Origin: Rattus norvegicus
Lineage: Eukaryota > Chordata > Mammalia > Rodentia > Muridae
Assembly: GCF_036323735.1 (NCBI RefSeq)
Contig: NC_086031.1
Span: forward strand, 36,452,225 to 36,516,224
DNA length: 64,000 nt
Direction of reading: 5' to 3'
Every line of letters starts with the position of its first letter. Position 1 is the first letter of the stretch. Both the position numbers and the translations under genes were made by a program. A model generated the notes under the pieces. That model was not told the DNA's origin. It ran no database searches and saw nothing but the letters and a program-made list of their open reading frames with translations. This document shows, piece after piece, positions 47,905-59,141 of the stretch.

Positions 47905-48171
47905 AGTTGAAGAGATGGCTCAGCACTTAAAAACACATATTACTCTTACAGATATGCAGTTCCCAGCATCTACTCCAGGAAGCTACAACTACATACAACT
48001 ACAGGCTAAGGGGATCTCATTCCATCTTCTGGCTTCTAAGGGCATGGCACTTACAGAGACATATATAAATGGATACACACACACACGCACACACACACAC
48101 ACACACAAAACACATGCACACACACATACACATGCACACACACACACACACACACGCAAACACTAGCATAA
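47905..48171 (+). mobile_element. B2/B3-type SINE with CA-rich tail
   Basis: GTTGAAGAGATGGCTCAGCA is a well-kept head. CCCAGCATCTACTCCAGGAA and CATCTTCTGGCTTCTAAGG follow. The tail is an interrupted (CA)n at 48076-48155. The next L1 inserted at its very end. Confidence 0.8.
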
Positions 48172-51100
48172 AAATACAATTTTTTTTCTTTTTTTTTTTT
48201 ATTAACTTGAGTATTTCTTATATACATTTCAAGTGTTATTCCCTTTCCCGGTTTCCGGGCAAACATCCCCCTCCCCCCTCCCCTTCCTTATGGGTGTCCC
48301 ACTCCCAACCCTCCCCCCATTGCCACCCTCCCCCCATAGTCTAGTTCACTGGGGGTTCAGTCTTAGCAGGACCCAGGGCTTCCCCTTCCACTGGTGCTCT
48401 TACTAGGATATTCATTGCTACCAATGGGGTCAGAGTCCAGGGTCAGTCCATGTATAGTCTTTAGGTAGTGGCTTAGTCCCTGGAAGCTCTGGTTGCTTGA
48501 CATTGTTGTACTTTTGGGGTCTCGAGCCCCTTCAAGCTCTTCCAGTTCTTTCTCTGATTCCTTCAACGGGGGACCTATTCTCAGTTCAGTGGTTTGCTGC
48601 TGGCATTCGCCTCTGTATTTGCTGTATTCTGGCTGTGTCTCTCAGGAGCGATCTACATCCGGCTCCTGTCGGTCTGCACTTCTTTACTTCATCCATTTTG
48701 TCCAATTGGGTGGCTGTATATATATGGGCCACCTGTGGGGCAGGCTCTGAATGGGTGTTCCTTCAGTCTCTGTTTTAATCTTTGCCTCTCCCTTCCCTGC
48801 CAAGGGTATTCTTTTTCCTCATTTAAAGAAGGAGTGAAGCATTCACATTTTGATCATCCGTCTTGAGTTTCGTTTGTTCTAGGGATCTAGGGTAATTCAA
48901 GCATTTGGGCTAATAGCCACTTATCAATGAGTGCATACCATGTATGTCTTTCTGTGATTGGGTTAGCTCACTCAGGATGATATTTTCCAGTTCCAACCAT
49001 TTGCCTACGAATTTCATAAACTCGTTGTTTTTGATAGCTAAGTAATATTCCATTGTGTAGATGTACCACATTTTCTGTATCCATTCCTCTGTTGAAGGGC
49101 ATCTGGGTTCTTTCCAGCTTCTGGCTATTATAAATAAGGCTGCGATGAACATAGTGGAGCACGTGTCTCTTTTATATGTTGAGGCATCTTTTGGGTATAT
49201 GCCCAAGAGAGGTATAGCTGGATCCTCAGGCAGTTCAATGTCCAATTTTCTGAGGAACCTCCAGACTGATTTCCAGAATGGTTTTACCAGTCTGCAATCC
49301 CACCAACAATGGAGGAGTGTTCCTCTTTCTCCACATCCTCGCCAGCATCTGCTGTCACCTGAGTTTTTGATCTTAGCCATACTCACTGGTGTGAGGTGAA
49401 ATATCAGGGTTGTTTTGATTTGCATTTCCCTTATGACTAAAGATGTTGAACATTTCTTTAGGTGTTTCTCAGCCATTCGGCATTCCTCAGCTGTGAATTC
49501 TTTGTTTAGCTCTGAACCCCATTTTTAATAGGGTTATTTGTTTCCCTGCGGTCTAACTTCTTGAGTTCTTTGTATATTTTGGATATAAGGCCTCTATCTG
49601 TTGTAGGATTGGTAAAGATCTTTTCCCAATCTGTTGGTTGCCGTTTTGTCCTAACCACAGTGTCCTTTGCCTTACAGAAGCATTGCAGTTTTATGAGATC
49701 CCATTTGTCGATTCTTGATCTTAGAGCATAAGCCATTGGTGTTTTGTTCAGGAAATTTTTTCCAGTGCCCATGTGTTCCAGATGCTTCCCTAGTTTTTCT
49801 TCTATTAGTTTGAGTGTGTCTGGTTTGATGTGGAGGTCCTTGATCCACTTGGACTTAAGCTTTGTACAGGGTGATAAGCATGGATCGATCTGCATTCTTC
49901 TACATGTTGCCCTCCAGTTGAACCAGCACCATTTGCTGAAAATGCTATCTTTTTTCCATTGGATGGTTTTGGCTCCTTTGTCAAAAATCAAGTGACCATA
50001 GGTGTGTGGGTTCATTTCTGGGTCTTCAATTCTATTCCATTGGTCTATCTGTCTGTCTCTGTACCAATACCATGCAGTTTTTATCACTATTGCTCTGTAA
50101 TACTGCTTGAGTTCAGGGATAGTGATTCCCCCTGAAGTCCTTTTATTGTTGAGGATAGCTTTAGCTATCCTGGGTTTTTTGTTATTCCAGATGAATTTGC
50201 AAATTGTTCTGTCTAACTCTTTGAAGAATTGGATTGGTATTTTGATGGGGATTGCATTGAATCTGTAGATTGCTTTTGGTAAAATGGCCATTTTTACTAA
50301 ATTAATCCTGCCAATCCATGAGCATGGGAGATCATTCCATCTTCTGAGGTCTTCTTCAATTTCTTTCCTCAGTGTCTTGAAGTTCTTATTGTACAGATCT
50401 TTTACTTGCTTGGTTAAAGTCACGCCGAGGTACTTTATATTATTTGGGTCTATTATGAAGGGTGTCGTTTCCCTAATTTCTTTCTCGGCTTGTTTCTCTT
50501 TTGTATAGAGGAAGGCAACTGATTTATTTGAGTTAATTTTATACCCAGCCACTTTGCTGAATTTGTTTATCAGCTTTAGTAGTTCTCTGGTGGAACTTTT
50601 GGGATCACTTAAATATACTATCATGTCATCTGCAAATAGTGATATTTTGACCTCTTCTTTTCCGATCTGTATCCCCTTGATCTCCTTTTGTTGTCTGATT
50701 GCTCTGGCTAGAACTTCAAGAACTATATTGAATAAGTAGGGAGAGAGTGGGCAGCCTTGTCTAGTCCCTGATTTTAGTGGGATTGCTTCAAGTTTCTCTC
50801 CATTTAGTTTAATGTTAGCAACTGGTTTGCTGTATATGGCTTTTACTATGTTTAGGTATGGGCCTTGAATTCCTATTCTTTCCAGGACTTTTATCATGAA
50901 GGGGTGTTGAATTTTGTCAAATGCTTTCTCAGCATCTAATGAAATGATCATGTGGTTCTGTTCTTTCAGTTTTTTATATAATGGATCACGTTGATGGTTT
51001 TCCGTATATTAAACCATCCCTGCATGCCTGGGATGAAGCCTACTTGATCATGGTGGATGATTGTTTTGATGTGCTCTTGAATTCGGTTTGCCAGAATTTT

Positions 51101-51201
51101 ATTGAGCATTTTTGCATCGATATTCATAAGGGAAATTGGTCTGAAGTTCTCTTTCTTTGTTGTGTCTTTGTGTGGTTTAGGTATAAGAAATACAATTTTT
51201 T
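48172..51201 (-). mobile_element. 5'-truncated L1 LINE, 3.0 kb, with 14-bp duplication
   Basis: Direct repeats AAATACAATTTTTT at 48172-48185 and 51188-51201 bracket an inverted L1 at 48186-51187. On plus it opens with the T-rich tail and 3' UTR (TACATTTCAAGTGTTATTCC, C-rich tract at 48260-48345). It then runs through the C-terminal and reverse-transcriptase parts of ORF2 and stops abruptly inside ORF2. ORF1, the endonuclease and the 5' UTR are absent, which is typical 5' truncation. Confidence 0.97.
48910..51187 (-). pseudogene. L1 ORF2 remnant (reverse transcriptase and C-terminus)
   Basis: The long frame at 49506-50951 (481 codons) begins within the polymerase domain (LDAEKAFDK). It keeps GCPLSPYLFN and the catalytic FADD at about residues 106-109 (50625-50636). 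A one-base loss in an A-run just before its end changes the frame, and 48910-49476 continues with the C-terminal domain (CWWDCRLVKPFW, MWYIYTMEYYLAIK). Another one-base loss in an A-run near 50975 cuts it from upstream ORF2. So the damage is mainly two small frameshifts plus truncation. The missing endonuclease makes it inactive. Confidence 0.95.
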
Positions 51202-51215
51202 AAATACTTATATTC

Positions 51216-51376
51216 CTTTTTTTCCCCATCTTTCTTAAATTGGGTATTTCTTATTTACATTTCAAATGTTATTCCCTTTCCCGGTTTCCAGGCCAACATC
51301 CCCCTAACCCCTCCCCCTCCCCTTCTATATGGTTGTTCCCCTCCCCATCCTCCCCCCATTAGCACCCTCCCTCCAA
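51216..51376 (-). mobile_element. L1 3' UTR fragment
   Basis: A T-run at 51217-51223 is followed by AAATTGGGTATTTCTTATTT, ACATTTCAAATGTTATTCCC and a C-rich tract. This is a second, separate inverted L1 3' end 15 bp beyond the duplication of the larger L1. Its own duplication is not clear. Confidence 0.85.
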
Positions 51377-51831
51377 GAATCCTGTATTTCTTTCTGTTTC
51401 TGATAGTAGAATTATTTCCTATGGATAAATCTTTAATCTATCTTTCCTGACACTCAGATTCCGTTAAGGTATAGAAATTTGTCATGAGACCTGTACCCAG
51501 AATGTTATAGTCTAAGAGCTAGAGCAATAATTGTTTGCCTCATTTGCTCCTGCACTGGTTTGAACCAGAGATGCTCACTTATAGAAGTTTACTGTTGAAG
51601 TTGCCTAATGATTGAACTGTCTGGCTATCAACACATATTTGTTGGTTCTCATATGTAAATCCATAGCCACACTCTTATTTACATGAATTGATGTGTTTAA
51701 CATTTATAACTTTAGGCTTTTATGGTAGATGATTTTATACTACAGTTCTTATACATCTTTGTGAAGAAAGACTTCTCATCAAGTGGTGTTAATTGTAGTG
51801 AATAAAGGGTAAGAATAAGGCTGGGGAGATA
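51377..51831. other. Unassigned DNA
   Basis: Nothing recognisable. Confidence 0.5.
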
Positions 51832-52167
51832 TCAAGGACTTCCCTTGCTAGCTTAAATATTAAACTTACATTTCCAGAATGCAGGTGAAATGCTGGGTAT
51901 GATGGTGCACTCTTGTAATCAAAGCCAGGAAAGATGGACATGTCAATCCCTGGGACTAACTGGCCAGTCAGTTTAGCCTGCTTGGTGAGCTTCAGGACCA
52001 GTGAGAGATTCCCTCAAAATATAGGGTAAGTAGCATCTGAGAAATAACATGAATTTGTTCTCTGGCATCTACAATTAGAAGTACACACATACACATATAC
52101 TCATAATATATACCTATACCTATACATACATACTTACACACATACACACACAGCACATACACAACAC

Positions 52168-52201
<34 letters not shown>

Positions 52202-52216
52202 GCAAACACACACACA
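51832..52216 (+). mobile_element. Composite SINE (RSINE1/B4-like) with CA-rich tail
   Basis: GGCTGGGGAGATATCAAGGA, ATGCTGGGTATGATGGTGCA, GGGACTAACTGGCCAGTCAG and GAGCTTCAGGACCAGTGAGA are in family order. The tail is a long CA microsatellite from about 52138 to 52215. Confidence 0.75.
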
Positions 52217-53282
52217 AGTAATTCAAAGTGATGTCAAGAAAAGAAGAAATTGCAGGATTAGTTTTTTTATGCCCTGCTGACCCAGAGGGCCCTGGATACT
52301 TTTCAGAGAATGATCTGTACTCTTAGAAAATACCCTGCAGTTTGCTTTTGAGAGATGTTAGAGTTCACAGAAACAACAAGGTGAATGGAATAATGAACAC
52401 TGCCATGGTATCCAGGGCATGAAACTGAAATGCCATACATGGAGTTCAAACTCCAAAATTCATTCTCCAAAGCAAACTTTCTTGGAAGTCTCCCTGAACT
52501 TCAGAAGTGTATGTTCCCCAAGATACAAATACACTTGTTTTCACACTGGGTGGTATGTAAGGAGTCAGGTGTAAATAAGGGTCATGCTGTGGTAAGATCA
52601 TGACCTTCAGCTATTCATAAAAACTTATAGTGGGGCTCATCATTTGTGCTCATTGTATTGTCTGCTGGTGAGCAGATATCTCATGATATTTTCAATAGAT
52701 GAGCTGAAATAGTTCCACATGGCTACTCTGTGAAGGATGGGTCTTTGGGTACCCAGAGAAGGCAGACAGAGACTTGAGATAATGAGAAAGGGAAAGGATT
52801 CTGAGACCATGTACTAGGAAAATAGACAAAGTACAGAGGAGACCTGTTCCCTTCTATTGTAGTCTATGTGACCTATTTGGAGGTCACATGCTAGAGGAAT
52901 AATGCGCTACTGATGTTTTCCCTACATTGTCATGTAGCCAAACAGTCATAAATATGTATACTTGACTCAAGTTGTTCTCAGCCTGGATCACAGAGCTTTC
53001 TGTTTATAAAAAATAATGATTAATAAAGAGATTCACAACTCATCAAAGCATGAATTCACAAAATACATATATGACAACTATGCACTATCTGATAGGGAAA
53101 TAAACCAGCAGGAAAACAAGAGACATCTGTGCCTGAAATTCTTCAAGACATGGCTCTTGAAATGTGTTGTTGTTCATCCAGTGCTACCTGATTCCCTAGC
53201 TTCTGAACTTCCCCTGTTTCTGCCTCCAATCTACATACAGGGATGTTGGCATTACTGATATATACTCTGCACATCCAGCTTC
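52217..53282. other. Unassigned DNA
   Basis: A plus frame at 53016-53258 (80 codons) lacks motifs. No repeat family is visible. Confidence 0.5.
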
Positions 53283-53366
53283 ATTTGGGTTCTGGGGATC
53301 TGGACTCAGGTCCACATGCTCTTATGGTAAGCACTTTACTCCCTGAGCCATCTCCCCTGTTTCTAC
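53283..53366 (-). mobile_element. B2/B3-type SINE fragment
   Basis: GGGTTCTGGGGATCTGGACT ... CTGAGCCATCTCCCCTG is the inverted head region. Confidence 0.75.
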
Positions 53367-53571
53367 ACTTTACTTTAAAATAATAATCACAAAGGGCACC
53401 CTTTTAGCTAATTGATTTTTATTGTTATTTTCCCCTCTGTATTTGTAATATTTCACACCCTTGTCTTTTTAGTTACTTAATTTTGAAAAATCAAGTTGAG
53501 GGAACTTTTCTTTCACTTCTCATGTTTTTCCTTATCATTAATTTTCTATACCATAAAGATTATTTATTAAG

Positions 53572-53641
53572 TGTGTGTGTGTGTGCATACGTGTGTGTGT
53601 GTGTGTGTGTGCATACGTGTGTGTCTGTGTGTGTGTGTTTC
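53572..53641. repeat. (GT)n microsatellite with GCATAC interruptions
   Basis: Three GT blocks separated by GCATAC, the last one with CT variation. Confidence 0.95.
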
Positions 53642-53860
53642 TCTCGTTTCTCCAGCTTGATTTTATCTGAGCTGTGTCCTACACTAACTTGGAAATAATT
53701 CTCAATTACAATTCCAAATGTTTCTTCCAATCCACTGGTATGCCTCCTCTGTGTTACCATGCTACAGGTTCTAGTCATCCCCGAGTTAATGAATATTCTA
53801 CTTTGTTCTTCCATTTTCTTTTTGTTTGTTGCTTTCTAGAGCTTTCAAATAGATTTCTCC

Positions 53861-54018
53861 AGAGCTAGAGAGATGGTTTATCATGTAATAGAGTTTTCTG
53901 TTCTTTCGAAAGAACTGGGTTCCCATAATGGGTGGCTTACAACCACCTGTCATTTCAACTCCAGGGTATCTCATTTCCTCATCTGATGTGTGTAGGTATT
54001 TTACATACCCCCTTCTGG

Positions 54019-54064
<46 letters not shown>
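53861..54064 (+). mobile_element. B2/B3-type SINE ending in (CA)n
   Basis: GAGCTAGAGAGATGGTTTAT is the head, and GGTGGCTTACAACCACCTGT and CAACTCCAGGGTATCTCATT follow. A pure CA run at 54022-54063 forms the tail. Confidence 0.8.
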
Positions 54065-54068
<4 letters not shown>

Positions 54069-54495
54069 CAAAACCAGATTATTTCTTTAGAAGTGGTCAT
54101 TCAAGTATGGAGCACACCAAAGACACTGTTTTCAAATTTCTGTTTTGTGGTATCTGGCATGTGAACTTGTGTCTTTCTCAGAACTACTGTTTCTTCTTCT
54201 ATGGCATTCCTCTTATTTTTTAAGTAATAAATTAATTTCTGTATTTACTTTCTATCTACTCAATTATTCGCTGTATACTTTTTGAACAGAATTCTAGGTA
54301 TATTAATTATATTTGTCAATGTCAAGTGTAATTCCAGCACAATATCTCACCTAGGGCTGAGATGGCTGTGATATTCACTCTGTCCATATGATTCTGACTT
54401 GTATGAGCCTCATGATTTTTTTTCTTTAGGTGGACATGTGGTGCAAAACAACAGAACTGTTTTAAAAGGGTCATTGTGGCTCCATGTTTTATGAT
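54065..54495. other. Unassigned DNA
   Basis: No gene or repeat is seen before the next L1. Confidence 0.5.
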
Positions 54496-55745
54496 GCAGA
54501 AGGCTCAAGAGACAAGCTGGAGTAGCTATTCTAATATTGAATAAAGTTGACTTACTACCAAAGGTATCCAAAAAATTCATATTCATCAAAGGAAATATCC
54601 ACCAAGATGAACTCTCAATCCTAAATATCTATGTTCCAAATGCAAGGGCACCTACATTCCTAAAAGAAACCTTATTAAAGTTCAAAGCACACCTTGCACC
54701 TCACAAAATAATAGTAGGAGATTTCAACATCTCATTATCATCAATGGACAGATCATGGAAACAAAAATTAAACAGACACATAGAGAAACTAAGAGAAGTT
54801 ATGAACCAACTAAACTTAACTGATATTTCTAGACTATTTCATCCTAAAACAAAAGAATATTCTTTCTTCTCAGCACCTCGTGGTACCTTCTCCTAAAATT
54901 GGCTGTATCATCAGCCACAAAACAGGCCTTAACAGATACAAGAAGATTGAAATAATCCCATGCATCCTACCAGATCACCATGGACTAAGGCTGGTCTTCA
55001 ATAATAACAAACATGACAGAAAGCTCACGCATACATGGAAGTTGAACAATGCTCTACTCACTGATAACTTGGTCCAGGTAGAAATAGAGAGGGAAATTAA
55101 AGACTTTTAATTTAATTTTAATGAAAATGAAGACACCACATACCAAACCTTATGAGACACAATCAAAGCAGTGCTAAGAGGAAAAATCATAGCTCTGAAT
55201 GTCTTAAAAAAGAGACAGGAGGGAGCGTACATTAGCACACTTAAAAGCTCTAGAACAAAAAGAAGAAAATGCAACCAAGAGGAGTAGAAGGCAGGAAATA
55301 ATGAAACTCAGGATGGAAATCAACCGTGTAGAAGCTAAAAAGACTATGCAAAGAATCCAAAAAAAAAAAAAAAAACAAAACAAAAAAAACAAAAAAAAAA
55401 AACAGGAGCTGTTACAACCTCTTTGGAAATCAGTCTGGATGTTCCTCAGAAAATTGGACATTCCACTACCTGAGTACCTCTCCTGGGAATATACACAATG
55501 GATGCTCCAATATACAACAAAGACACATGCTCTACTATGTTCATTGCTGCCTGATTTATAATAGCCAGAAGCTGGAAAGAACAGAGGAATGGATACAGAA
55601 AATGTGTTACATCTACACAATGGAGTACTATTCAGCTATCAAATACAATGACTTCAGGAAATTCATAGGCAAATGGACATCCTGAATGAGGTAACCCAAT
55701 CACAGAAAATCCACATGGTATGCACTCACTGATAAGTAGATACTA
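54496..55745 (+). pseudogene. L1 ORF2 remnant, endonuclease end joined to C-terminus
   Basis: The frame at 54537-54896 (119 codons) holds ELSILNIYVPNARAP, the endonuclease VGDFN motif and a stop just after SAPRGTFS. The serine/aspartate-histidine-histidine region (LPDHHGLRL) follows in another frame near 54970. The reverse transcriptase with FADD is absent. After the junction, LPEYLSWEY-like and WYIYTMEYY-like C-terminal sequence continues in broken frames to about 55745. Confidence 0.88.
55359..55403. repeat. A-rich expansion at the L1 deletion junction
   Basis: Runs of A broken by single C replace a short A-rich stretch that other L1 copies have just before CAGGAGCT. The deletion junction is a few bases further on, near 55410. 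Confidence 0.9.
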
Positions 55746-56519
55746 GCCCAAAAGCTTGAATTATTTAAGATAATCCACAGACTACATGAAGCCCAAGAAG
55801 AAGGATGACCAAGTGAAGATGCTTAACTCCTTCTTAAAAGAGGGAACAGAAATATTCGTAGTAGGGATATGGAGGCAAAGTATAGAGCAAAGAATGAAGA
55901 AATGTCCATTCAGAGCCTGCCCTACATGTGGCCCATATATATACAGCCACCAAAACAAGATAAGGTTGATGAAGCTAAGAATTGCATGCTGAAAGGAACT
56001 GGATATAGATGTCTCCTGAAAGACAGAGCCAGAGCTTGTCAAATACAGAGGCGAATGCTAGCAGCAAACCATTGAACTGATATCTGCACCCCTGTTGGAG
56101 GAATTAGAGAAAGGACTGAATGAACTGAAGGGGCTTGCAACCCCATAGGAACGACAATGCCAACCAACCAGCACTCCCTGGGACTAAACCATTACCCAAA
56201 GACTATACATGGGCTGACCCATGACTCCAGCTGCATGTGTAGCAGAGGATGACCTTGTTGGGCACCAAGGGAAGGAGAAGCCCTTGGTCCTGCCAAAGTT
56301 GGACCCCCACTGTAAGGGAATGTTGGGGAAGAGGGGAATTGGTGGGTAGGGAAACACCCTTATTGAAAAAGGGGAGGGAGAGGGGATAGGTGACTTATGG
56401 ATAGGGAACTGGGAAGAGGAATAACATTTGAAATGTAAAAAAAAATATATATATATATATCCAATAAAAAAATAAGTTGGCTTGATCATGGTATTGTATC
56501 ACTGTAAGAGAAAGTAAGA

Positions 56520-56577
56520 AACACAGATCTTGCACTTGATCTTAGCCAAAAGGCCGAGAAGCGATAACACAGATCTT
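56520..56577 (-). pseudogene. Rnu2-ps: 3'-truncated U2 snRNA retropseudogene
   Basis: Reverse-complementing 56532-56565 gives U2 snRNA nucleotides 1-34, starting ATCGCTTCTCGGCCTTTTGG. The first 33 match the mammalian U2 sequence known to me and the 34th differs. The copy begins exactly at the U2 5' end and is cut before the branch-site recognition sequence. Perfect 12-bp direct repeats (AACACAGATCTT) flank it at 56520-56531 and 56566-56577. There is no A tail. U2 pairs with the intron branch site in the spliceosome; this fragment lacks the GUAGUA region, the Sm site and any snRNA promoter, so it is not functional. Confidence 0.95.
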
Positions 56578-56604
56578 CTGTAGCTTGAATTCTAGGCAGT
56601 ATGA

Positions 56605-56697
56605 ACTTCGGATATGGGTGCTGGGAACTGAAGGTGATTTCTTTGTAAGAGCAGGATCCTATGCTTTCTTCTGAGTAATCTCTCCAGTCTTTTAAAC
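56605..56697 (-). mobile_element. B2/B3-type SINE fragment
   Basis: GGGTGCTGGGAACTGAAGGT and TTGTAAGAGCAGGATCCTAT lead to GAGTAATCTCTCCAGTC, the inverted head. Confidence 0.8.
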
Positions 56698-56837
56698 TCG
56701 ATTATCCTCTATTATCTATCATTCTTATTGCCATTGTTATTTATTTCTTGTGTATACATGATACTCCCCAAATATTATAGCAAATGTCTCTTTTCTTCCT
56801 CCCTCTATTCCACATTCTGATTTCACATATTCATGCC

Positions 56838-56976
56838 GTGGTGCATTTGCAAACATCAGAAGACAATTTTATGAGGCCTGTTCTTTTCTTTCGTACATGA
56901 GTTTTGGATATTGAACTCAGGGAGTCAGGCATCTGTACCAAGCACCTCTATTTTCCTAGCAATCTCTCTGGTTCTG
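56838..56976 (-). mobile_element. B2/B3-type SINE fragment
   Basis: ATCAGAAGACAATTTTATGA, GATATTGAACTCAGGGAGTC and TCCTAGCAATCTCTCTGG match the inverted family order. Confidence 0.65.
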
Positions 56977-57604
56977 TCCAGCCTTTTCATCTTGTGATAG
57001 GGAATTGTTTTCTTTAAAGTTCAAATTCAAGAATTAGGCTAAATTAGGCTACTGAGTTACAAATAAAATAAAAACACAAGTCGATTTCATGTGTTTTCAG
57101 TAATTTTATAACTTTTGGTGGTTCATACTCAGCTGTCGTTGGCTTATGAGTAGGCATCAGAGTCAGCCTATTGGGAAGCCTGGCACTCTAGGCTGGTATT
57201 CACACAGGCCGTGCAATCCCATGTTTGGGTGGGACATAATGGTCACAGTGGTTGAAGTGGATATTTCTACCTCCTAGGTAGTTTAGGCGCTGATGAAAAC
57301 CAGCAGTTTTGTTGGGAACCTTGTGGCAAAATCTATGGAGTTCTGAGGAGCAGAGACTTATTACAGAAATCCAGATCCCTGGTTTTTTCACTGCCACAGA
57401 AAGAATGCAGACACCAGAAGAACAAATGTATTGGAATGGTACTTTATGGTACAAAAATAAATGACAGTTGCTATGGAGGGGCAGGGTTATTAGAAAGGGT
57501 TGATTCTGCTCATATTTTGGATTAATATTACTCTCATTGTTTTAATGAAAACAAGCATTGTTTATTCTTGAGCAAAGGTCTCATGGGAAATAGAGTTTTC
57601 TACT
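56977..57604. other. Unassigned DNA
   Basis: A minus frame at 57200-57454 (84 codons) has several Cys and His but no recognisable domain. No repeat is evident. Confidence 0.45.
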
Positions 57605-57727
57605 TTCTGTCCATTTCCTTTTTCTCTCTGTCTTGTCTCTTTGTCTGTCTCCCCATGTCTCTTTGTCTCTCTCTGTCTCTCTCTGTCTGTCTCTGTCTCT
57701 GTCTCTCTGCCTCTCCCTCTCCTCTCT
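57605..57727. repeat. TCTG/TCTC-rich low-complexity tract
   Basis: Irregular CTGTCTCT units. The Ser/Leu/Cys frame over it is an artefact. Confidence 0.9.
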
Positions 57728-59093
57728 CACCAAGGATGACTTTATACTCCCTTATCCTCTTTCCTCTAATTCCAACATACTATAATTATGATGTCCACTA
57801 CTGGGCCATCCTGTTGACATTGTGCTGGGGAAGGAATTCAAAACTTCCTTCATGCTAGGCAAACACCCTTCTGAGTTCCATCATCAGTCCTATATAGTAT
57901 ATATTGCAATTTCAGATGTGTCAAGTATCATCAGATGAGTGATGGGAACAGTTTCACAAGGCTAATGACATAAAGATGTCATTATTATGAAACAAAGAAT
58001 ACTTAGGAGGTGTATCTGTGGATCACAGGCAGAACTGTGGTCCCCACTGAATGGACAAACAGGACTTCCTCTAATAAATGAGTCGTGATGCTGTGTGGAG
58101 GATGTTCAGCCAATCATGCAGTTTGCTTGTTTGATGTAGGCTATCCTGCCTCAGTTTCTCCCAAAGGCTGATGGTGAGGTGTTGGTTTAAACCAGAATCA
58201 TCCTGTCACATCCCCCTGTGCAGAGGTAGTTTGTTTTCTCTATCTACTGTGAGAAATTCAGCAGGGTTCTGCAGGTGAATTTCCCATGGGCACAGAGGTA
58301 CCTCCTCTGAATATCCAGCCTTCGATTTTCTTCCTCACCCTGTCTACATGGTGCCATCAACCATTCAATTATGGTTAATTTTTTCCTTCCTCAGCACTGG
58401 CTCCCAGGTAGCTCCTGTTCCTGAAATTCTGCTAAGCACTGGTGTTTACGGCTCTGTGGCTATCTTTCCAGGGCCGAGAGCAGCAATCTGCCTTGTGACT
58501 TCAAGGCTAAAAGGAGTTGAAGATGGTATACTTGTTTCAGCATTTTAACTTGCTATTAAGATAGAGTGGCGATTTTCTAGCTTTTGTAAACTTAAGCCCC
58601 CAAGAAATGAAAGGAGCCACATTTGGGTTAAAGAATCTACAAGACCAAATGGCTGAATTTTGTGCTTTAGAGAGAGTTACAATGCTTCAGATAAGTCATA
58701 TTATCTTGAGCTATTTTTAATACCTTTTGAGAGTCATCACCCCTCACATATCTCACATAACATCCTTGTGACCATCAGAACCTCCAAACTGCCTTCTTAA
58801 CCTCACTGCCTTCTACTGATTATAAAGCTATAGATGCCATTGGGCAGTATCTCAAGTCTATAGCAGAGTTTCCTTATTTTGCTATGACCTACCTTACTAT
58901 GGTTGCCACCTCTGTGTTTGGTAAAGTGTTGATTTATGACTATCTCTGATCAGTAACTAATAAGATTTCATGTAATCACATTAAAGTGATGAATGGTATC
59001 TGGAGAAAACAGATTCTGGTTTCCTAGGTGATAGTCATTCATATATAGCTATATAATAATTATCTCTCTTAATCCCTTTGAGGTGAGAGCCAT
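57728..59093. other. Unassigned DNA
   Basis: A possible inverted ID/B4 scrap lies at 57780-57890. The rest, notably 58020-58560, is repeat-poor and relatively GC-rich for the window but has no gene I recognise. Confidence 0.45.

Positions 59094-59140
<47 letters not shown>
59094..59140. repeat. (GT)n microsatellite
   Basis: About 23 GT units. Confidence 0.97.

Positions 59141-59141
<1 letters not shown>

Larger units (their letters stand above)
54496..56475 (+). mobile_element. L1 LINE, 5' truncated, lacking the middle of ORF2
   Basis: It starts inside the endonuclease (ACAAGCTGGAGTAGCTATTC) and follows ORF2 to about 55408. It then jumps to the C-terminal domain (ACAACCTCTTTGGAAATCAG) and continues through the 3' UTR to an A/TA-rich tail at 56436-56475. 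By comparison with the two other L1s about 2.3 kb are missing. No clear target duplication was found. Confidence 0.93.

Noticed and set aside
49506..50951. 481-codon open frame on minus as a host gene
   Set aside because: It is the reverse-transcriptase part of L1 ORF2, inside an element bounded by a 14-bp duplication.
56532..56565. Functional U2 snRNA gene
   Set aside because: Only 34 of about 188 nucleotides are present, with no Sm site or snRNA promoter, and direct repeats show it is a retrocopy.
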